A DNA stretch of 64,000 nucleotides from Natrialba hulunbeirensis JCM 10989 (GCF_000337575.1 NZ_AOIM01000035.1:111498-175497); one strand, 5' to 3'; counted from the stretch's first letter, positions 1-11,380 are shown. Notes: generated by a model from the sequence alone, not told the origin. Translations and numbers: made by a program.

Positions 1-59
1 TTTGAACCCGCGTCACGACCGTGACAGGGTCGTATGATGGGCCACTACACCACCCGGGC
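1..59 (-). tRNA. tRNA-Asp(GTC), 3' end cut by the window edge
   Basis: On the minus strand the sequence starts with the acceptor 5' strand GCCCGGG at 59-53, followed by a D-arm and an anticodon stem-loop whose loop CTGTCAC gives anticodon GTC (Asp). The T-arm is only partly inside the window (GCGGG then TTCAAA), so the gene continues to the left of base 1. The gene is divergent from the RNA polymerase operon. Confidence 0.88.
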
Positions 60-383
60 TTGCAATACTTGGTTTCCCGCTCGGAGTATTAAGGCTTTCC
101 AATCGAACCCACTGTGGTACGGGGAATCGCCACACAATCCGGCCCCACATCGTCAAATCATGGTGGTAATTGACACGACCCACAAGGGATTTAACTGAGA
201 ATCGGCTATTCACACTCGTGATCGTTCACACCGGTCAGGCCCGCCCGGCCGGATAGCGATGCTTCTGAGCCGAGTTAGTAACCGTTAAATGCCTGCCGCC
301 GCTACCTCGCTGTAGTATCTCGTGACAGCCGCTTCTCTCCCAATAGCGCACACGCACATCACTGACCCCAACCAGACCAATAC
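60..383. other. intergenic region between tRNA-Asp and rpoH; no gene seen
   Basis: About 320 bases with no open frame that looks coding. It must hold the tRNA-Asp promoter (minus strand) and the promoter of the RNA polymerase operon (plus strand). An AT-rich GTTAAAT at 284-290 is a plausible TATA element for the operon and would leave a leader of roughly 70 nt before the rpoH ATG. This promoter call is inference only. Confidence 0.4.
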
Positions 384-611
384 ATGGTAGACGTAAGCCA
401 ACACGAACTCGTTCCAGACCACTCCGTCCTCGAGGAGGACGCACTCGAGGAGGTGCTCGACGAGTACGACATCGACCGTACCGATCTGCCAAAAATCAAA
501 CGTAACGACCCCGCGCTGCCGGACGATGCGGCGGTCGGCGACGTCATCAAAATCGTCCGAAACTCACGTACAACCGATCAGGCCGTCGTATACCGACTTG
601 TGGTGGAATAA
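384..611 (+). CDS. rpoH: DNA-directed RNA polymerase subunit H (Rpo5)
   Basis: The 75-residue product matches the archaeal counterpart of the C-terminal part of eukaryotic RPB5, which binds the A'' side of the polymerase jaw. Visible signatures are the N-terminal [13 protein letters not shown] and the C-terminal [18 protein letters not shown] and VVYRLVVE, which are typical of this subunit. Length is normal for the archaeal protein, which lacks the large eukaryotic N-terminal domain. It is the first gene of the operon, and its stop codon directly abuts the ATG of rpoB2, which implies tight co-translation. Confidence 0.96.
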   Translation: MVDVSQHELVPDHSVLEEDALEEVLDEYDIDRTDLPKIKRNDPALPDDAAVGDVIKIVRNSRTTDQAVVYRLVVE

Positions 612-2192
612 ATGGCAATGGAACTTGACCGAGACAAACGACGGGACATTTCGCGCGAATACTTCTCGAGAGAACGGCTCGCAGAACATCACTACCGCTC
701 CTTCAACGCCTTCCTCAACCGGGGGATGCAGGAGGTCGTCGACGAGAAGGCGACCATCGATACGGACATCGGTGACAAGGAAGGCGAGGAGCCGGTTCAC
801 GTCGAACTGGGCGACGTTCGCGTCGTCACGCCCCGCGTTCGCGAGGCAGACGGCTCCGAGGAACTGCTCTATCCGCAGGAAGCCCGACTCCGTAATATCA
901 CCTACTCTGCGCCGGTCTTCATGGAGATGTCCATCGTCAAGGGCGAGGAGGGCGATCAGCGCGTCGTCGACTCGACCGAGACGAAGATCGGCCGAATGCC
1001 GATCATGGTCGGCTCCGATAAGTGTAACATCGCCGGCTTCTCGGACGAAGAACTGATCGAGATTGGTGAGGACCCCGCCGACCCCGGTGGCTACTTCATC
1101 GTCAACGGCTCCGAGCGCGTGCTGATGACCAGCGAGGACCTCGCACCGAACAAGATCCTCGCGGAGTACGACACCAAGTACGGCGACGAGATTCAGGTCG
1201 CAAAGACCTTCTCCCAGCGCCGTGGCTACCGCGCGCTCGTTCTCTGTGAGCGTACCCGCGACGGGCTGCTCGAAGTGTCGTTCCCCTCGGTCTCCGGCTC
1301 GATCAACTTCGTGACGCTCGTGCGTGCCCTCGGCCTCGAATCGGACGAGGAAATCGTCCACAAGGTCTCGAACGACCCGGAGGTCGTCAAGTACATGCTC
1401 GAAAATCTGGAGGAAGCGGAGGTCCAGACCGAGGAAGAGGCCATCGAGGCACTCGGGAAGCGCGTCGCCTCGGGCCAGGGCAAGAACTACCAGCTTAAGC
1501 GAGCCAACTACGTCATCGACCGCTATCTCCTGCCACACCTCCACGAGGAGGGTGTCGAGGAGGAAGACGTTCGGATCAACAAGGCTCACTACCTCTGTCG
1601 GATGGCCGAAGCCTGTTTCGAACTCGCGCTCGGGCGACGCGAGGCCGACGACAAGGACCACTACGCCAACAAGCGCCTCAAGGTGTCGGGCGACCTGATG
1701 AAGGACCTGTTCCGGACAGCGCTTAACAAGCTGGCACGTGACGTGAAGTACCAACTCGAGCGCGCGAACATGCGTAATCGGAATCTCTCCGTCTCGACTG
1801 TCGTTCGCTCGGACGTGCTGACCGAGCGACTCGAGCACCCGATCGCGACAGGTAACTGGGTCGGTGGCCGCTCTGGGGTTTCCCAGCTGGTCGACCGCAC
1901 CAACTTCATGGGCGTTCTCTCTCACCTTCGCCGACTGCGCAGCCCACTCTCGCGCAGCCAGCCCCACTTCGAAGCACGGGACCTGCACGCGACACAGTGG
2001 GGTCGCATCGGGCCGTCGGAAACGCCCGAGGGACCGAACTGTGGCCTCGTGAAGAACTTCGCGCAGGCGATGGAGCTCTCCCAGAACATCGAGGACGAAC
2101 AGGGGCTCAAGCGGGAACTGGCCTCGATGGGGGTCGAGGGCATTCCCGGACTCGAGGGCATCGAACGATCGACATCCACTGCAGACGACTGA
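612..2192 (+). CDS. rpoB2: DNA-directed RNA polymerase subunit B''
   Basis: This 526-residue protein is the N-terminal half of the RNA polymerase second-largest subunit, which methanogens and haloarchaea split into two genes. It contains the lobe and protrusion and the fork region (GRSGVSQLVDRTNF, then SPLSRSQPHFEARDLHATQWGR and PSETPEGPNCGLVKN), all highly conserved. It ends shortly after this segment, and the remaining B' half follows six bases downstream. The start ATG abuts the rpoH stop. Nothing is missing compared with other haloarchaeal B'' subunits. Confidence 0.97.
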   Translation: MAMELDRDKRRDISREYFSRERLAEHHYRSFNAFLNRGMQEVVDEKATIDTDIGDKEGEEPVHVELGDVRVVTPRVREADGSEELLYPQEARLRNITYSAPVFMEMSIVKGEEGDQRVVDSTETKIGRMPIMVGSDKCNIAGFSDEELIEIGEDPADPGGYFIVNGSERVLMTSEDLAPNKILAEYDTKYGDEIQVAKTFSQRRGYRALVLCERTRDGLLEVSFPSVSGSINFVTLVRALGLESDEEIVHKVSNDPEVVKYMLENLEEAEVQTEEEAIEALGKRVASGQGKNYQLKRANYVIDRYLLPHLHEEGVEEEDVRINKAHYLCRMAEACFELALGRREADDKDHYANKRLKVSGDLMKDLFRTALNKLARDVKYQLERANMRNRNLSVSTVVRSDVLTERLEHPIATGNWVGGRSGVSQLVDRTNFMGVLSHLRRLRSPLSRSQPHFEARDLHATQWGRIGPSETPEGPNCGLVKNFAQAMELSQNIEDEQGLKRELASMGVEGIPGLEGIERSTSTADD

Positions 2193-2198
2193 TCTACA

Positions 2199-4028
2199 AT
2201 GAGCAGCCAACAACGAGAAGCCAAAGTCTACGTCAACGGGTCGCTGGTGGGAACACACCCCGATCCGCACGAGCTAGCCGAACAGATCCGCGAAGCGCGA
2301 CGCATCGGTGACGTCAGCGAGATGGTCAACGTCTCCGTTAAAGAGCGCACCCGAGAAGTCATCGTCAACGCCGACGCGGGCCGCGCTCGCCGCCCGCTGC
2401 TCGTCGTCGAGGACGGCGAGCCACGGATCTCCGAGCAGGAGATCGAGGCGCTTCGCGACGGTGATCTCGAGTTCGAGGATCTCGTCGACCACGGCTACGT
2501 CGAGTTCATCGACGCCGAGGAGGAAGAGGACATCTACGTCGCCGTCGAGGAGGACGATCTGACCGCGGATCACACGCACCTCGAAATCGACCCACAGCTG
2601 ATCTTCTCGATCGGCTCGGGGATGATTCCGTACCCGGAACACAACGCGTCGCCGCGAATTACGATGGGTGCAGGGATGATCAAGCAGTCGCTGGGGCTGC
2701 CGTCGGCCAACTACCGAATTCGGCCGGACACGCGCCAGCACCTGCTTCACTACCCACAGCTCTCGATGGTCAAGACCCAGACCACGGAGCAGATCGGCTA
2801 CGACGACCGCCCTGCGGCACAGAACTTCGTCGTCGCCGTGATGAGCTACGAGGGGTTCAACATCGAGGACGCACTCGTCATGAACAAGGCCTCGGTCGAA
2901 CGCGCACTCGCTCGTTCGCACTTCTTCCGCACCTACGAGGGCGAGGAGCGACGGTATCCGGGCGGTCAGGAGGACCGCTTCGAGATTCCGTCCCAGGACG
3001 TCCGCGGTGCGCGCGGTGAGGAAGCCTACGCGCATCTGGACGAGGACGGCCTCGTCAACCCCGAGACGGAGGTCGACGAGAACTCCGTCCTGCTCGGGAA
3101 GACGAGTCCACCGCGATTCCTCGAGGAGCCGGACGACATGGGCGGTCTTTCGCCACAGAAGCGCCGTGAAACCTCCGTCACGATGCGCTCGGGAGAGAGC
3201 GGCGTCGTCGACACGATCACGCTCATGGAGGGCGAGGACGGCTCGAAGCTGTCGAAGGTCTCCGTGCGCGACGAACGGATTCCGGAACTCGGCGACAAAT
3301 TCGCATCCCGGCACGGCCAGAAGGGTGTTCTTGGCCACCTCGCACCGCAGGAGGACATGCCGTTCACCGAGAACGGCGTCGTCCCCGACCTCGTGCTCAA
3401 CCCGCACGCGCTGCCATCGCGCATGACCGTCGGACACATCCTCGAGATGATCGGCGGCAAACTCGGCGCGATGGAAGGCCGTCGCGTCGACGGGACGCCG
3501 TTCCTCGGCGAGGACGAGTCGGCACTGCGCGAGGGACTCGAGGAAGCCGGCTTCGACTCCGCGGGTAAGGAGACGATGTACTCCGGTGTGACCGGCGAGA
3601 AGATCGAGGCTGAAATCTTCGTCGGGATCATTTTCTACCAGAAGCTCTACCACATGGTCTCGAACAAGCTGCACGCCCGTTCGCGCGGGCCGGTGCAGGT
3701 CCTCACTCGCCAGCCGACCGAGGGTCGTGCCCGCGAAGGTGGACTGCGTATCGGGGAGATGGAGCGCGACGTCTTCATCGGTCACGGTGCTGCGATGACG
3801 CTCAAGGAACGACTGCTCGATGAGTCCGACCGCGAGTTCATCAACGTCTGTGGCCAGTGTGGTATGAGTGCAGTCGAGAACGTCGAACAACGGCGTGTCT
3901 ACTGTCCGAACTGCGAGGAGGAGACCGACATCCACGAAATCGAGATGAGCTACGCGTTCAAGCTCCTCTTAGACGAGATGAAGGCACTAGGTATCGCGCC
4001 GCGACTGGAACTGGCAGACGCCGTCTAA
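2199..4028 (+). CDS. rpoB1: DNA-directed RNA polymerase subunit B'
   Basis: This 609-residue protein is the C-terminal half of the split B subunit. It contains the hybrid-binding and wall regions ([30 protein letters not shown]) and the C-terminal clamp/anchor segment ([23 protein letters not shown]). Near residues 550-575 it has a four-cysteine zinc site (CGQCG ... CPNC). It is co-transcribed between B'' and A' with only a few bases on each side. Length and motifs are normal for haloarchaea. Confidence 0.97.
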   Translation: MSSQQREAKVYVNGSLVGTHPDPHELAEQIREARRIGDVSEMVNVSVKERTREVIVNADAGRARRPLLVVEDGEPRISEQEIEALRDGDLEFEDLVDHGYVEFIDAEEEEDIYVAVEEDDLTADHTHLEIDPQLIFSIGSGMIPYPEHNASPRITMGAGMIKQSLGLPSANYRIRPDTRQHLLHYPQLSMVKTQTTEQIGYDDRPAAQNFVVAVMSYEGFNIEDALVMNKASVERALARSHFFRTYEGEERRYPGGQEDRFEIPSQDVRGARGEEAYAHLDEDGLVNPETEVDENSVLLGKTSPPRFLEEPDDMGGLSPQKRRETSVTMRSGESGVVDTITLMEGEDGSKLSKVSVRDERIPELGDKFASRHGQKGVLGHLAPQEDMPFTENGVVPDLVLNPHALPSRMTVGHILEMIGGKLGAMEGRRVDGTPFLGEDESALREGLEEAGFDSAGKETMYSGVTGEKIEAEIFVGIIFYQKLYHMVSNKLHARSRGPVQVLTRQPTEGRAREGGLRIGEMERDVFIGHGAAMTLKERLLDESDREFINVCGQCGMSAVENVEQRRVYCPNCEEETDIHEIEMSYAFKLLLDEMKALGIAPRLELADAV

Positions 4029-4035
4029 GATCACA

Positions 4036-6966
4036 ATGCGAAACAGTACACCAAAAGACATCGGATCAATCAACTTCGGGCTCATGGAGCCCGAGGAGTA
4101 CCGGGAGATGAGCGCGACGAAGATCATCACCGCCGACACCTACGACGACGACGGCTTCCCAATCGACATGGGGCTGATGGACCCACGTCTCGGCGTAATC
4201 GACCCCGGACTCGAGTGCAAGACCTGTGGGAAGCATTCGGGCTCGTGTAACGGCCACTTCGGTCACATCGAACTCGCCGCGCCCGTCATCCACGTTGGCT
4301 TTACGAAGCTCATCCGCCGGCTGCTGCGTGGCACCTGCCGTGAGTGTTCGCGGCTGCTGCTGGTCGAGGACGAGCGCGAGGAGTTCCAGGACCAGATCGA
4401 GGAGTCCCGAAAGCTCGGCCGTGACCTGAACGACGTGACGAAGGCGGCGATCCGTCAGGCACGCAAGAAGGACCGCTGTCCGTTCTGTGGCGAGGTGCAG
4501 TACGACATCGACCATGAGAAGCCGACGACTTACTACGAGGTTCAGCAGGTTCTGACCAGCGAGTACTCCCAGCGCATCGCCGGCGCGATGCAGGGCGACG
4601 AGGAAGCCGGTATCGAGCGAACCTCGCCGGACGAACTCGCCGCGGAGACGGAGATTGACCTCACCCGGATCAACGAGATCCTCTCGGGGTCGTTCCGTCC
4701 GCGTGAGAGTCAGCGCGAGGCCATCGAGAAGGCACTCGACATCGACCTTACCGAGGAGGACACGAACAAGCTGATGCCCTCGGACATCCGGGACTGGTTC
4801 GAGAACATTCCGGACGAGGACATCGAAGTGCTCGGCATCGACGCTGACCGTTCGCGGCCGGAGTGGATGATCCTCACTGTCCTCCCCGTCCCGCCGGTCA
4901 CCGCGCGTCCGTCGATTACGCTCGACAACGGCCAGCGCTCCGAGGACGACCTCACCCACAAACTGGTCGACATCATCCGGATCAACCAGCGGTTCATGGA
5001 GAACCGTGAGGCAGGAGCGCCACAGCTGATCATCGAGGACCTCTGGGAACTGCTGCAGTACCACGTCACCACGTTCATGGACAACGAGATTTCGGGGACG
5101 CCGCCGGCCCGACACCGCTCCGGGCGGCCGCTCAAGACGCTCTCCCAGCGCCTGAAGGGCAAGGAGGGTCGCTTCCGTGGCTCGCTGTCCGGGAAGCGTG
5201 TGAACTTCTCTGCGCGTACCGTCATCTCGCCGGACCCGACCCTTTCGCTGAACGAGGTCGGTGTCCCGGACCGCGTCGCAAAGGAGATGACCCAGACGAT
5301 GAACGTCACCGAGCGAAACGTCGAGGAGGCTCGACGCTACGTCTCGAACGGTCCCGAGGGTCACCCTGGCGCAAACTACGTGCGCCGACCCGACGGCCGC
5401 CGACTGAAGGTGACCGAGAAGAACTGCGAGGCACTCGCAGAGAAGGTCGAGGCCGGCTGGGAGGTCAACCGACACATGGTCGACGGCGACATCGTCATCT
5501 TCAACCGTCAGCCGTCGCTCCACCGGATGTCGATCATGGCCCACGAGGTCGTGGTCATGCCGTACAAGACGTTCCGCCTGAACACCGTCGTCTGTCCGCC
5601 GTACAACGCCGACTTCGACGGCGACGAGATGAACATGCACGCGCTCCAGAACGAGGAGGCTCGCGCCGAAGCGCGCGTCCTTATGCGCGTCCAGGAGCAG
5701 ATCCTCTCCCCGCGCTTCGGTGAGAACATCATCGGTGCGATTCAGGACCACATCAGCGGGATGTACCTCCTGACCCACGACAACCCGCGGTTCAACGAGA
5801 CGCAGGCACTCGACTTGCTGCGTGCAACCCGGATCGACGAACTACCGGAGCCAAGCGGCATCGACGACGAGGACCAGCCGTTCTGGACCGGCTACGACGT
5901 CTTCTCCGAACTCCTGCCAGACGATCTGAACCTCGAGTTCACCGGCACCATCGGCGAGCCTGTTGTCATCGAAGACGGCCAGCTCATCGAGGGAACCATC
6001 GCCGAGGACGAAGTCGGCGAGTTCGGCGGCGAGATCGTCGACACCATCACGAAGATCTACGGCAACACTCGCTCGCGGATCTTCATCAACGAGGTTTCGA
6101 CGCTCGCGATGCGCGCCATCATGCACTTTGGTTTCTCGATCGGGATCGACGACGAAACCATCCCAGGCGAAGCGCAGTCTCGCATCGACGAGACGATCGA
6201 GGACGCGAACGACCGCGTCGAGGAACTCATCGAGGCCTACGAGAACAACGAACTCGAGTCCCTCCCGGGCCGGACGCTCGACGAGACACTCGAGATGAAG
6301 ATCATGCAGACGCTCTCGCGTGCGCGTGACAATGCCGGTAACATCGCGGACGAGCACTTCGACGACGAGAACCCGGCGGTCGTCATGGCCAACTCCGGTG
6401 CGCGTGGGTCGATGCTCAACCTGACGCAGATGGCCGGTGCAGTCGGTCAGCAGGCAGTTCGGGGTGAGCGGATCAACCGCGGCTACGAGGACCGGACGCT
6501 CTCTCACTACAAGCCGAACGACCTCTCGGCTGAGGCCCACGGCTTCGTCGAGAACTCCTACACGTCGGGGCTGACCCCGCGGGAGTTCTTCTTCCACGCG
6601 ATGGGTGGCCGTGAGGGTCTGGTCGACACGGCAGTCCGGACCTCGAAGTCCGGCTACCTGCAGCGTCGCCTGATCAACGCGCTCTCGGAACTCGAAGCGC
6701 AGTACGACGGTACGGTTCGGGACACCTCGGATACGATCGTTCAGTTCGAGTTTGGCGAGGACGGCACCTCGCCGGTGAAGGTCTCTTCGGGTGACGACAA
6801 CGACATCGACGTCGAGCAAATCGCAGATCGTGTGCTCGATTCGGAGTTCGCCTCTGAGGCTGAGAAGGAAGAGTTCCTCGGCACGAAGCGCCAGCCGACG
6901 AACCTCTCCGAGTACGCCGATACTCGCTTTGTCGAGGAGACAGAGGAGGTGACCTCCGATGACTGA
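4036..6966 (+). CDS. rpoA1: DNA-directed RNA polymerase subunit A'
   Basis: This is the 976-residue N-terminal portion of the largest RNA polymerase subunit. The active-site motif NADFDGD lies at residues 524-530 and its three aspartates would bind the catalytic magnesium. The clamp zinc sites are visible as [17 protein letters not shown] near residues 54-70 and as CREC with CPFC farther on. The bridge-helix region ([18 protein letters not shown]) and trigger-loop start ([18 protein letters not shown]) are intact. The gene overlaps rpoA2 by eight bases, so the two halves are translationally coupled. Confidence 0.97.
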   Translation: MRNSTPKDIGSINFGLMEPEEYREMSATKIITADTYDDDGFPIDMGLMDPRLGVIDPGLECKTCGKHSGSCNGHFGHIELAAPVIHVGFTKLIRRLLRGTCRECSRLLLVEDEREEFQDQIEESRKLGRDLNDVTKAAIRQARKKDRCPFCGEVQYDIDHEKPTTYYEVQQVLTSEYSQRIAGAMQGDEEAGIERTSPDELAAETEIDLTRINEILSGSFRPRESQREAIEKALDIDLTEEDTNKLMPSDIRDWFENIPDEDIEVLGIDADRSRPEWMILTVLPVPPVTARPSITLDNGQRSEDDLTHKLVDIIRINQRFMENREAGAPQLIIEDLWELLQYHVTTFMDNEISGTPPARHRSGRPLKTLSQRLKGKEGRFRGSLSGKRVNFSARTVISPDPTLSLNEVGVPDRVAKEMTQTMNVTERNVEEARRYVSNGPEGHPGANYVRRPDGRRLKVTEKNCEALAEKVEAGWEVNRHMVDGDIVIFNRQPSLHRMSIMAHEVVVMPYKTFRLNTVVCPPYNADFDGDEMNMHALQNEEARAEARVLMRVQEQILSPRFGENIIGAIQDHISGMYLLTHDNPRFNETQALDLLRATRIDELPEPSGIDDEDQPFWTGYDVFSELLPDDLNLEFTGTIGEPVVIEDGQLIEGTIAEDEVGEFGGEIVDTITKIYGNTRSRIFINEVSTLAMRAIMHFGFSIGIDDETIPGEAQSRIDETIEDANDRVEELIEAYENNELESLPGRTLDETLEMKIMQTLSRARDNAGNIADEHFDDENPAVVMANSGARGSMLNLTQMAGAVGQQAVRGERINRGYEDRTLSHYKPNDLSAEAHGFVENSYTSGLTPREFFFHAMGGREGLVDTAVRTSKSGYLQRRLINALSELEAQYDGTVRDTSDTIVQFEFGEDGTSPVKVSSGDDNDIDVEQIADRVLDSEFASEAEKEEFLGTKRQPTNLSEYADTRFVEETEEVTSDD

Positions 6967-8158
6967 GGTCGACTACGCCGTCGACGACGACATGATCGCC
7001 GTCGTCGAGGACAGCGACCTGCCACGTCGACTCAAGGACAACGTCTACGAGACGCTCGAAGACCGCGGCGACGCGACCGTCGAGGACGCAGACGAACTCG
7101 CGAAGGCGGTCGAAGCCCGCTACGTCGACACGCGTGTCGAGCCGCTCGACCCCGTCGGCACCGTCTCGGCACAGTCGATCGGTGAGCCGGGGACGCAGCT
7201 GACGATGAACACGTTCCACTACGCGGGGGTCGCAGAGATCGACGTGACCCAGGGACTGCCGCGGCTGATCGAACTGGTCGACGCCCGGAAGACCCCGGAT
7301 ACGCCGATGATGACGGTCTATCTCGAAGACGAGTTCGCGACGGAGCGCGAACGCGCCCACGAGGTCGTCTGGAACATCGAGGCGACGAAGATCCTCGCGC
7401 TGGGTGACGTTTCGACGAACGTTGCGGACATGCGCGTTCAGATCTCGCTCAACCGCGATACCTTAGAAGAGCGGATGATCACGCCCGAGGAGGTCGCCGA
7501 GATCATCGAGGACAACCTCGGTGTGAGCACGGTTCAGCAGGGGACTGACATCCAGTTCGGACCTGAAGAGCCATCCTATCGCGACCTGCTCCAGCTCGTC
7601 GAGGAGCTTCGCGAGATCACGTTCAAAGGAATCGAGGAGGTCTCTCGCGTCGTTATCCGCCGCGAGGAGCTGGACGACGGCGACGAGCAGTTCGTCCTGT
7701 ACACCGAGGGATCGGCGTTCGGCGACGTCCTCGAGATCGAGGGCGTCGACGCCTCTCGGACGACGTGTAACAACATCCACGAGATCCACCGCAACCTCGG
7801 CATCGAGGCTGCCCGTGAGGCCATCATTGAAGAAACGAACAACACGCTCGCAGAGCAGGGGCTCGACGACGTGAACGTCCGCCACCTGATGCTGGTTTCG
7901 GACATGATGACCAACCGTGGCGAGATCGAGTCGATCGGCCGCCACGGTATTTCGGGTTCGAAGGACTCGGTTCTCGCACGCGCAGCGTTCGAGGTGACGG
8001 TTAACCACCTGCTGAACGCGGCGATCCACGGCGAGATCGACGAACTCGACGGCGTCACGGAGAACGTCATCGTCGGTAAACCGATCAAGCTCGGGACCGG
8101 AGACGTCGACCTCCGGATGGGGTCGACCAGCCCCGAAAGCGGCGGTCAAGCAGACTAA
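6959..8158 (+). CDS. rpoA2: DNA-directed RNA polymerase subunit A''
   Basis: This 399-residue protein is the C-terminal part of the largest subunit, including the end of the trigger loop and the jaw. The conserved segment [19 protein letters not shown] followed by [18 protein letters not shown] is present near residues 62-100. The ATG lies inside the end of rpoA1 in another frame (eight-base overlap). The start was chosen because of this overlap, which is common in haloarchaea, and because the N-terminus [19 protein letters not shown] matches the usual acidic lead-in. The gene is followed at once by nusA. Confidence 0.96.
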   Translation: MTEVDYAVDDDMIAVVEDSDLPRRLKDNVYETLEDRGDATVEDADELAKAVEARYVDTRVEPLDPVGTVSAQSIGEPGTQLTMNTFHYAGVAEIDVTQGLPRLIELVDARKTPDTPMMTVYLEDEFATERERAHEVVWNIEATKILALGDVSTNVADMRVQISLNRDTLEERMITPEEVAEIIEDNLGVSTVQQGTDIQFGPEEPSYRDLLQLVEELREITFKGIEEVSRVVIRREELDDGDEQFVLYTEGSAFGDVLEIEGVDASRTTCNNIHEIHRNLGIEAAREAIIEETNNTLAEQGLDDVNVRHLMLVSDMMTNRGEIESIGRHGISGSKDSVLARAAFEVTVNHLLNAAIHGEIDELDGVTENVIVGKPIKLGTGDVDLRMGSTSPESGGQAD

Positions 8159-8161
8159 TCG

Positions 8162-8656
8162 ATGGCGGTTACCCTCGACGACGACGCGCGTCAGTACCTC
8201 GCGACGTTCGAGGAGGTGACGGGCGCGGACGGGACCGATTGCATCCTCGACGGCGGCCGGACTGACGCCGCCGACGAGGGCGAGGACGCCGGTGCCGGCA
8301 ATGGCGGCTCCGCCGGTGAGAGCACTGCCGACCGGCTGATCATCGTCGTTGCAAGCGGCCAGATGGGCGAAGCGATCGGCCCCGAGGGACGGACGATCCA
8401 GCGCTTCGAAGATCGGGTCGACCTGCCGGTTCGACTCGTCGAGAACGCGGCCGACCCGGAAACCTTCGTCGCGAATACGTTCGCGCCGGCGGCGGTATAC
8501 AACGTGACGATCAGCGAGAACAACGACACCGTCGCCTACGTCGAGGTCGCAGACGCCGACCGCGGTATCGCGATCGGGACGAACGGCCGCACGATCGACG
8601 CTGCACGCCGGCTCGCAGAGCGTCACTTCGACATCGACGATGTCCAGCTCACCTGA
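8162..8656 (+). CDS. nusA: NusA-family transcription elongation/termination factor
   Basis: This 164-residue protein has the archaeal NusA layout: two KH-type RNA-binding domains without the bacterial N-terminal and S1 domains. The first KH signature is GQMGEAIGPEGRTIQRFE and the second DADRGIAIGTNGRTIDAARRL. Between the N-terminal strand and the first KH core there is a glycine/alanine/acid-rich insertion of about 25 residues (around residues 36-60) that looks like a flexible haloarchaeal loop. It ends the RNA polymerase operon, where archaeal nusA is usually found. Confidence 0.92.
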   Translation: MAVTLDDDARQYLATFEEVTGADGTDCILDGGRTDAADEGEDAGAGNGGSAGESTADRLIIVVASGQMGEAIGPEGRTIQRFEDRVDLPVRLVENAADPETFVANTFAPAAVYNVTISENNDTVAYVEVADADRGIAIGTNGRTIDAARRLAERHFDIDDVQLT

Positions 8657-8787
8657 CGCCACGTCAACACGCAAACCTGGCGCACCTCGACACGCAATTC
8701 ACATCGACACGCCGTGGAAGGCTCACACCCTACACGACGTATGCGTTGGTGCCAAGCTATTTTCTGTCGCACTGTGAACGGGACTCT

Positions 8788-9984
8788 ATGAGCGACGAGC
8801 AAACACCGCCGTACGGCCGCGAACGGCTGGTCGAAGTCTACACGCAGGGGATGCTCGCCGACACCACTCCATCGATACCACCGCGTTTTGAAGACCTCGA
8901 GGCTGCCGCTCGCGAGGTACTCGAGTCCGACGCCTACGCGTACGTCGCGGGGAGCGCGGGCGCGGAACGGACCGACCGGGAGAACCAGACGGCGTTCTCG
9001 AAGTGGCGACTCGTGCCTCGGATGCTCCAGGGTGTCGACAATCGCGACCTCTCGGTGACGCTGTTCGGTGAGCGCTACCCAGCTCCGATTGCGCTGGCTC
9101 CCATTGGCGTGCAGTCGATCCTGCACGAGGACGGTGAACTGGGGTCGGCACGCGCCGCAGCCGATCTCGGCCTCCCCTTCGTTCAGAGTTCGGCGTCGAC
9201 GGAGCCACTCGAGTCCGTCGCCGAGGCGAGCGGCGATGAGCCGGCGTGGTTCCAGCTCTACTGGAGTTCGAACCGCGACCTCACTCGGAGCTTCGTCGAG
9301 CGTGCTGAACAGGCAGGGTACGAAGCCCTCGTCGTCACCGTCGACACGCCGGTGATCAGCTGGCGCGAACGCGACATCGAGCAGGCGTACCTCCCGTTCC
9401 TCGACGGCGAGGGTGTCGGGAACTACTTCACGGATCCCGTCTTTCGCGACCTGGTCGGCGCACCGCCCGAAGAGAACCAGGATGCCGCAGTCATGCAGTT
9501 CGTCGACGTCTTCGGCGACGCCTCGCTCACGTGGGCCGATCTCGAGTGGCTCCGCGGCGTAACCGACCTGCCGATTCTGGTCAAGGGAATCGTCCACCCC
9601 GACGACGCACGGCGTGCACTCGAGTCCGGCGCGGACGGCGTGATCGTTTCGACGCACGGTGGTCGGCAGGTGGACAATGCGCTGCCTGCGATCGAGGCGC
9701 TGCCGCGAGTGGTCGACCATCTGGAGTCAGAAGGCTACGGCGACACACCGGTGTTGTTCGACAGTGGGATTCGCCGTGGTGCAGACGCCGTCGTGGCGCT
9801 GGCACTCGGTGCGGAGATGGTGTTGCTCGGCCGACCGTACGTCTACGGACTGGCGATCGACGGCGAGGACGGTGTTCGCGAGGTCTGTCGGAACCTCCTG
9901 GCGGATTTCGATCTGACGATGGGGTTGTCGGGACAGGCCTCGGTTGCAGACCTCGATCGGTCGCTGTTGGTTGAGTCGCACTGA
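8788..9984 (+). CDS. FMN-dependent alpha-hydroxy-acid oxidase / lactate 2-monooxygenase-like
   Basis: This 398-residue protein has the TIM-barrel fold signature of the L-lactate dehydrogenase / glycolate oxidase / lactate monooxygenase family. These enzymes oxidise a 2-hydroxy acid to the 2-keto acid using FMN. Visible motifs are the FMN-binding APIGVQSILHEDGEL, the substrate-side TVDTPVISWRERD, LVKGIVHPDDARRAL, and the active-site VSTHGGRQVDN with catalytic His290, followed by DSGIRRGADAV and LGRPYVYGLA. The overall pattern resembles lactate 2-monooxygenase more than respiratory lactate dehydrogenase, but substrate cannot be fixed from sequence. An in-frame ATG lies 42 bases upstream. I prefer 8788 because the family similarity begins shortly after it. 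Confidence 0.85.
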   Translation: MSDEQTPPYGRERLVEVYTQGMLADTTPSIPPRFEDLEAAAREVLESDAYAYVAGSAGAERTDRENQTAFSKWRLVPRMLQGVDNRDLSVTLFGERYPAPIALAPIGVQSILHEDGELGSARAAADLGLPFVQSSASTEPLESVAEASGDEPAWFQLYWSSNRDLTRSFVERAEQAGYEALVVTVDTPVISWRERDIEQAYLPFLDGEGVGNYFTDPVFRDLVGAPPEENQDAAVMQFVDVFGDASLTWADLEWLRGVTDLPILVKGIVHPDDARRALESGADGVIVSTHGGRQVDNALPAIEALPRVVDHLESEGYGDTPVLFDSGIRRGADAVVALALGAEMVLLGRPYVYGLAIDGEDGVREVCRNLLADFDLTMGLSGQASVADLDRSLLVESH

Positions 9985-10150
9985 TCGGCGTTGGCGTGAT
10001 TGGGAGCACCCGCGTTCGGAAACCTCTCGTCCGCCGAGGGTCGCTACGCCACGCTCTGGCCGTAACTCGAGATCGTAAAACGGCCTCAGATTCGGCGAGC
10101 GGGGTGCGTCGAGCGCTCTCGTGGCGTAACGTCGAATCCAAACAGGGACG

Positions 10151-10159
10151 CTTAAGTGG
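10151..10159 (+). promoter_or_regulatory. probable TATA element of the rpsL-rpsG operon
   Basis: CTTAAGTGG lies about 25-33 bases upstream of the rpsL ATG, the distance expected for a leaderless or short-leader haloarchaeal transcript. The call rests on position and base composition only. Confidence 0.45.
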
Positions 10160-10183
10160 CTCCGACGGATAGCGACGGGTACT

Positions 10184-10612
10184 ATGGCAAACGGCAAATA
10201 CGCCGCGCGCAAGCTCAAGAAGGACCGCCAGAACCAGCGGTGGTCCGACTCTGACTACGCGCGCCGCGCTCGTGGCCTTCGCGAGAAGTCTGACCCACTC
10301 GAGGGAGCACCACAGGCACGCGGTATCGTCCTGGAGAAGGTCGGTATCGAAGCAAAGCAGCCAAACTCGGCGATCCGAAAGTGCGTCCGAGTGCAGCTGA
10401 TCAAGAACGGAAAGCAGGTCACCGCGTTCTGTCCCGGTGACGGTGCAATTTCGTTCATCGACGAGCACGACGAAGTCACCATCGCCGGTATCGGTGGGGC
10501 GAAGGGTCGTGCGATGGGTGACCTCTCGGGTGTCAACTACAAGGTTGATAAGGTCAACGGCGTCGCGCTGAAAGAGCTCGTACGCGGGAACGCGGAGAAA
10601 CCGGTTCGATAA
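10184..10612 (+). CDS. rpsL: 30S ribosomal protein uS12
   Basis: This 142-residue protein is the decoding-centre protein S12 in its archaeal/eukaryotic (S23e-like) form. The universally conserved [20 protein letters not shown] is present, as are AFCPGDGAI and the C-terminal [18 protein letters not shown]. It is followed after two bases by rpsG, the usual S12-S7 pair that precedes the elongation factor genes in archaea. Length is normal for the family. Confidence 0.97.
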   Translation: MANGKYAARKLKKDRQNQRWSDSDYARRARGLREKSDPLEGAPQARGIVLEKVGIEAKQPNSAIRKCVRVQLIKNGKQVTAFCPGDGAISFIDEHDEVTIAGIGGAKGRAMGDLSGVNYKVDKVNGVALKELVRGNAEKPVR

Positions 10613-10614
10613 TC

Positions 10615-11223
10615 ATGGCTGCAGAAGATCAACCAGACCCAGACGCCCCAGCCGGCGGCGCAGACGTCGGCGCACAGCTCTTTGGCACGTGGGAAATCGA
10701 CGAGATCGCCTACGAGGACCCGTCGACCGAACGCTACATCTCGGTGACGCCGGTCGCACACACCGCCGGTCGCCACGCGAGCAAGCAGTTCCAGAAGTCC
10801 CAGATCTCGATCGTCGAGCGCTTCATCAACCGCTTGATGCAGACCGAGGATAACACGGGTAAGAAGCAGCAGACGCTCAACTTCGTCCGTGAGGCGTTCG
10901 AACTCATCCACGAGCGCACCGAGGAGAACCCGATTCAGATTCTCGTCACGGCTGTCGAGAACGCTGCTCCACGTGAGGAGACCGTCCGCCTGAAGTACGG
11001 TGGCATCTCCGTTCCAAAGGCCGTCGACGTCGCGCCACAGCGTCGCGTCGACCAGGCCCTGAAGTTCCTCGCCGAAGGCGTCCACAACAACTCGTTCAAG
11101 TCGTCCACGTCGGTTCCAGAGGCGATCGCCTCCCAGCTTACCGGCGCGGCGAACTACGATGTCCAGACCTACGCAGTCAGTCAGAAAGAAGAAAAAGAGC
11201 GCGTCGCGGCGGCTGCCCGCTAA
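10615..11223 (+). CDS. rpsG: 30S ribosomal protein uS7
   Basis: This 202-residue protein is S7, which organises the 3' major domain of 16S rRNA. Core motifs are KSQISIVERFINRLMQ, GKKQQTLNFVREAFELI, ENPIQILVTAVENAAPREETVR and the C-terminal IASQLTGAANYDVQTYAVSQKEEKERVA. The acidic N-terminal extension of about 25 residues is usual for haloarchaea. It lies two bases after rpsL and is clearly co-transcribed. Confidence 0.97.
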   Translation: MAAEDQPDPDAPAGGADVGAQLFGTWEIDEIAYEDPSTERYISVTPVAHTAGRHASKQFQKSQISIVERFINRLMQTEDNTGKKQQTLNFVREAFELIHERTEENPIQILVTAVENAAPREETVRLKYGGISVPKAVDVAPQRRVDQALKFLAEGVHNNSFKSSTSVPEAIASQLTGAANYDVQTYAVSQKEEKERVAAAAR

Positions 11224-11240
11224 CGTCGGTTTCGTTTCGT

Positions 11241-11257
11241 TCGACTGGTCCAGTCGA
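11241..11257. repeat. perfect inverted repeat just downstream of rpsG
   Basis: TCGACTGG and CCAGTCGA are separated by a single T, 18 bases after the rpsG stop. It could help form the 3' end of the rpsL-rpsG transcript, but no long T-tract follows, so a terminator role is only a possibility. Confidence 0.35.
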
Positions 11258-11380
11258 GTTCGGACCGTCGACACCGACTATCTTCTCTCGCGTTCGACAC
11301 TATCTGTTCGAGAGCTGTAGCGACAGCACCGGTAGTCGGTGTGAGCGTCGAACGCATGGTGGACTCGGAGCGCAACCGTC

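Noticed and set aside
564-2270. Long open frames on the minus strand across rpoB2, and similar ones antisense to rpoB1, rpoA1 and EF-2
   Set aside because: They are shadows caused by the GC-rich third positions of the real genes. The plus-strand genes are fully recognisable.
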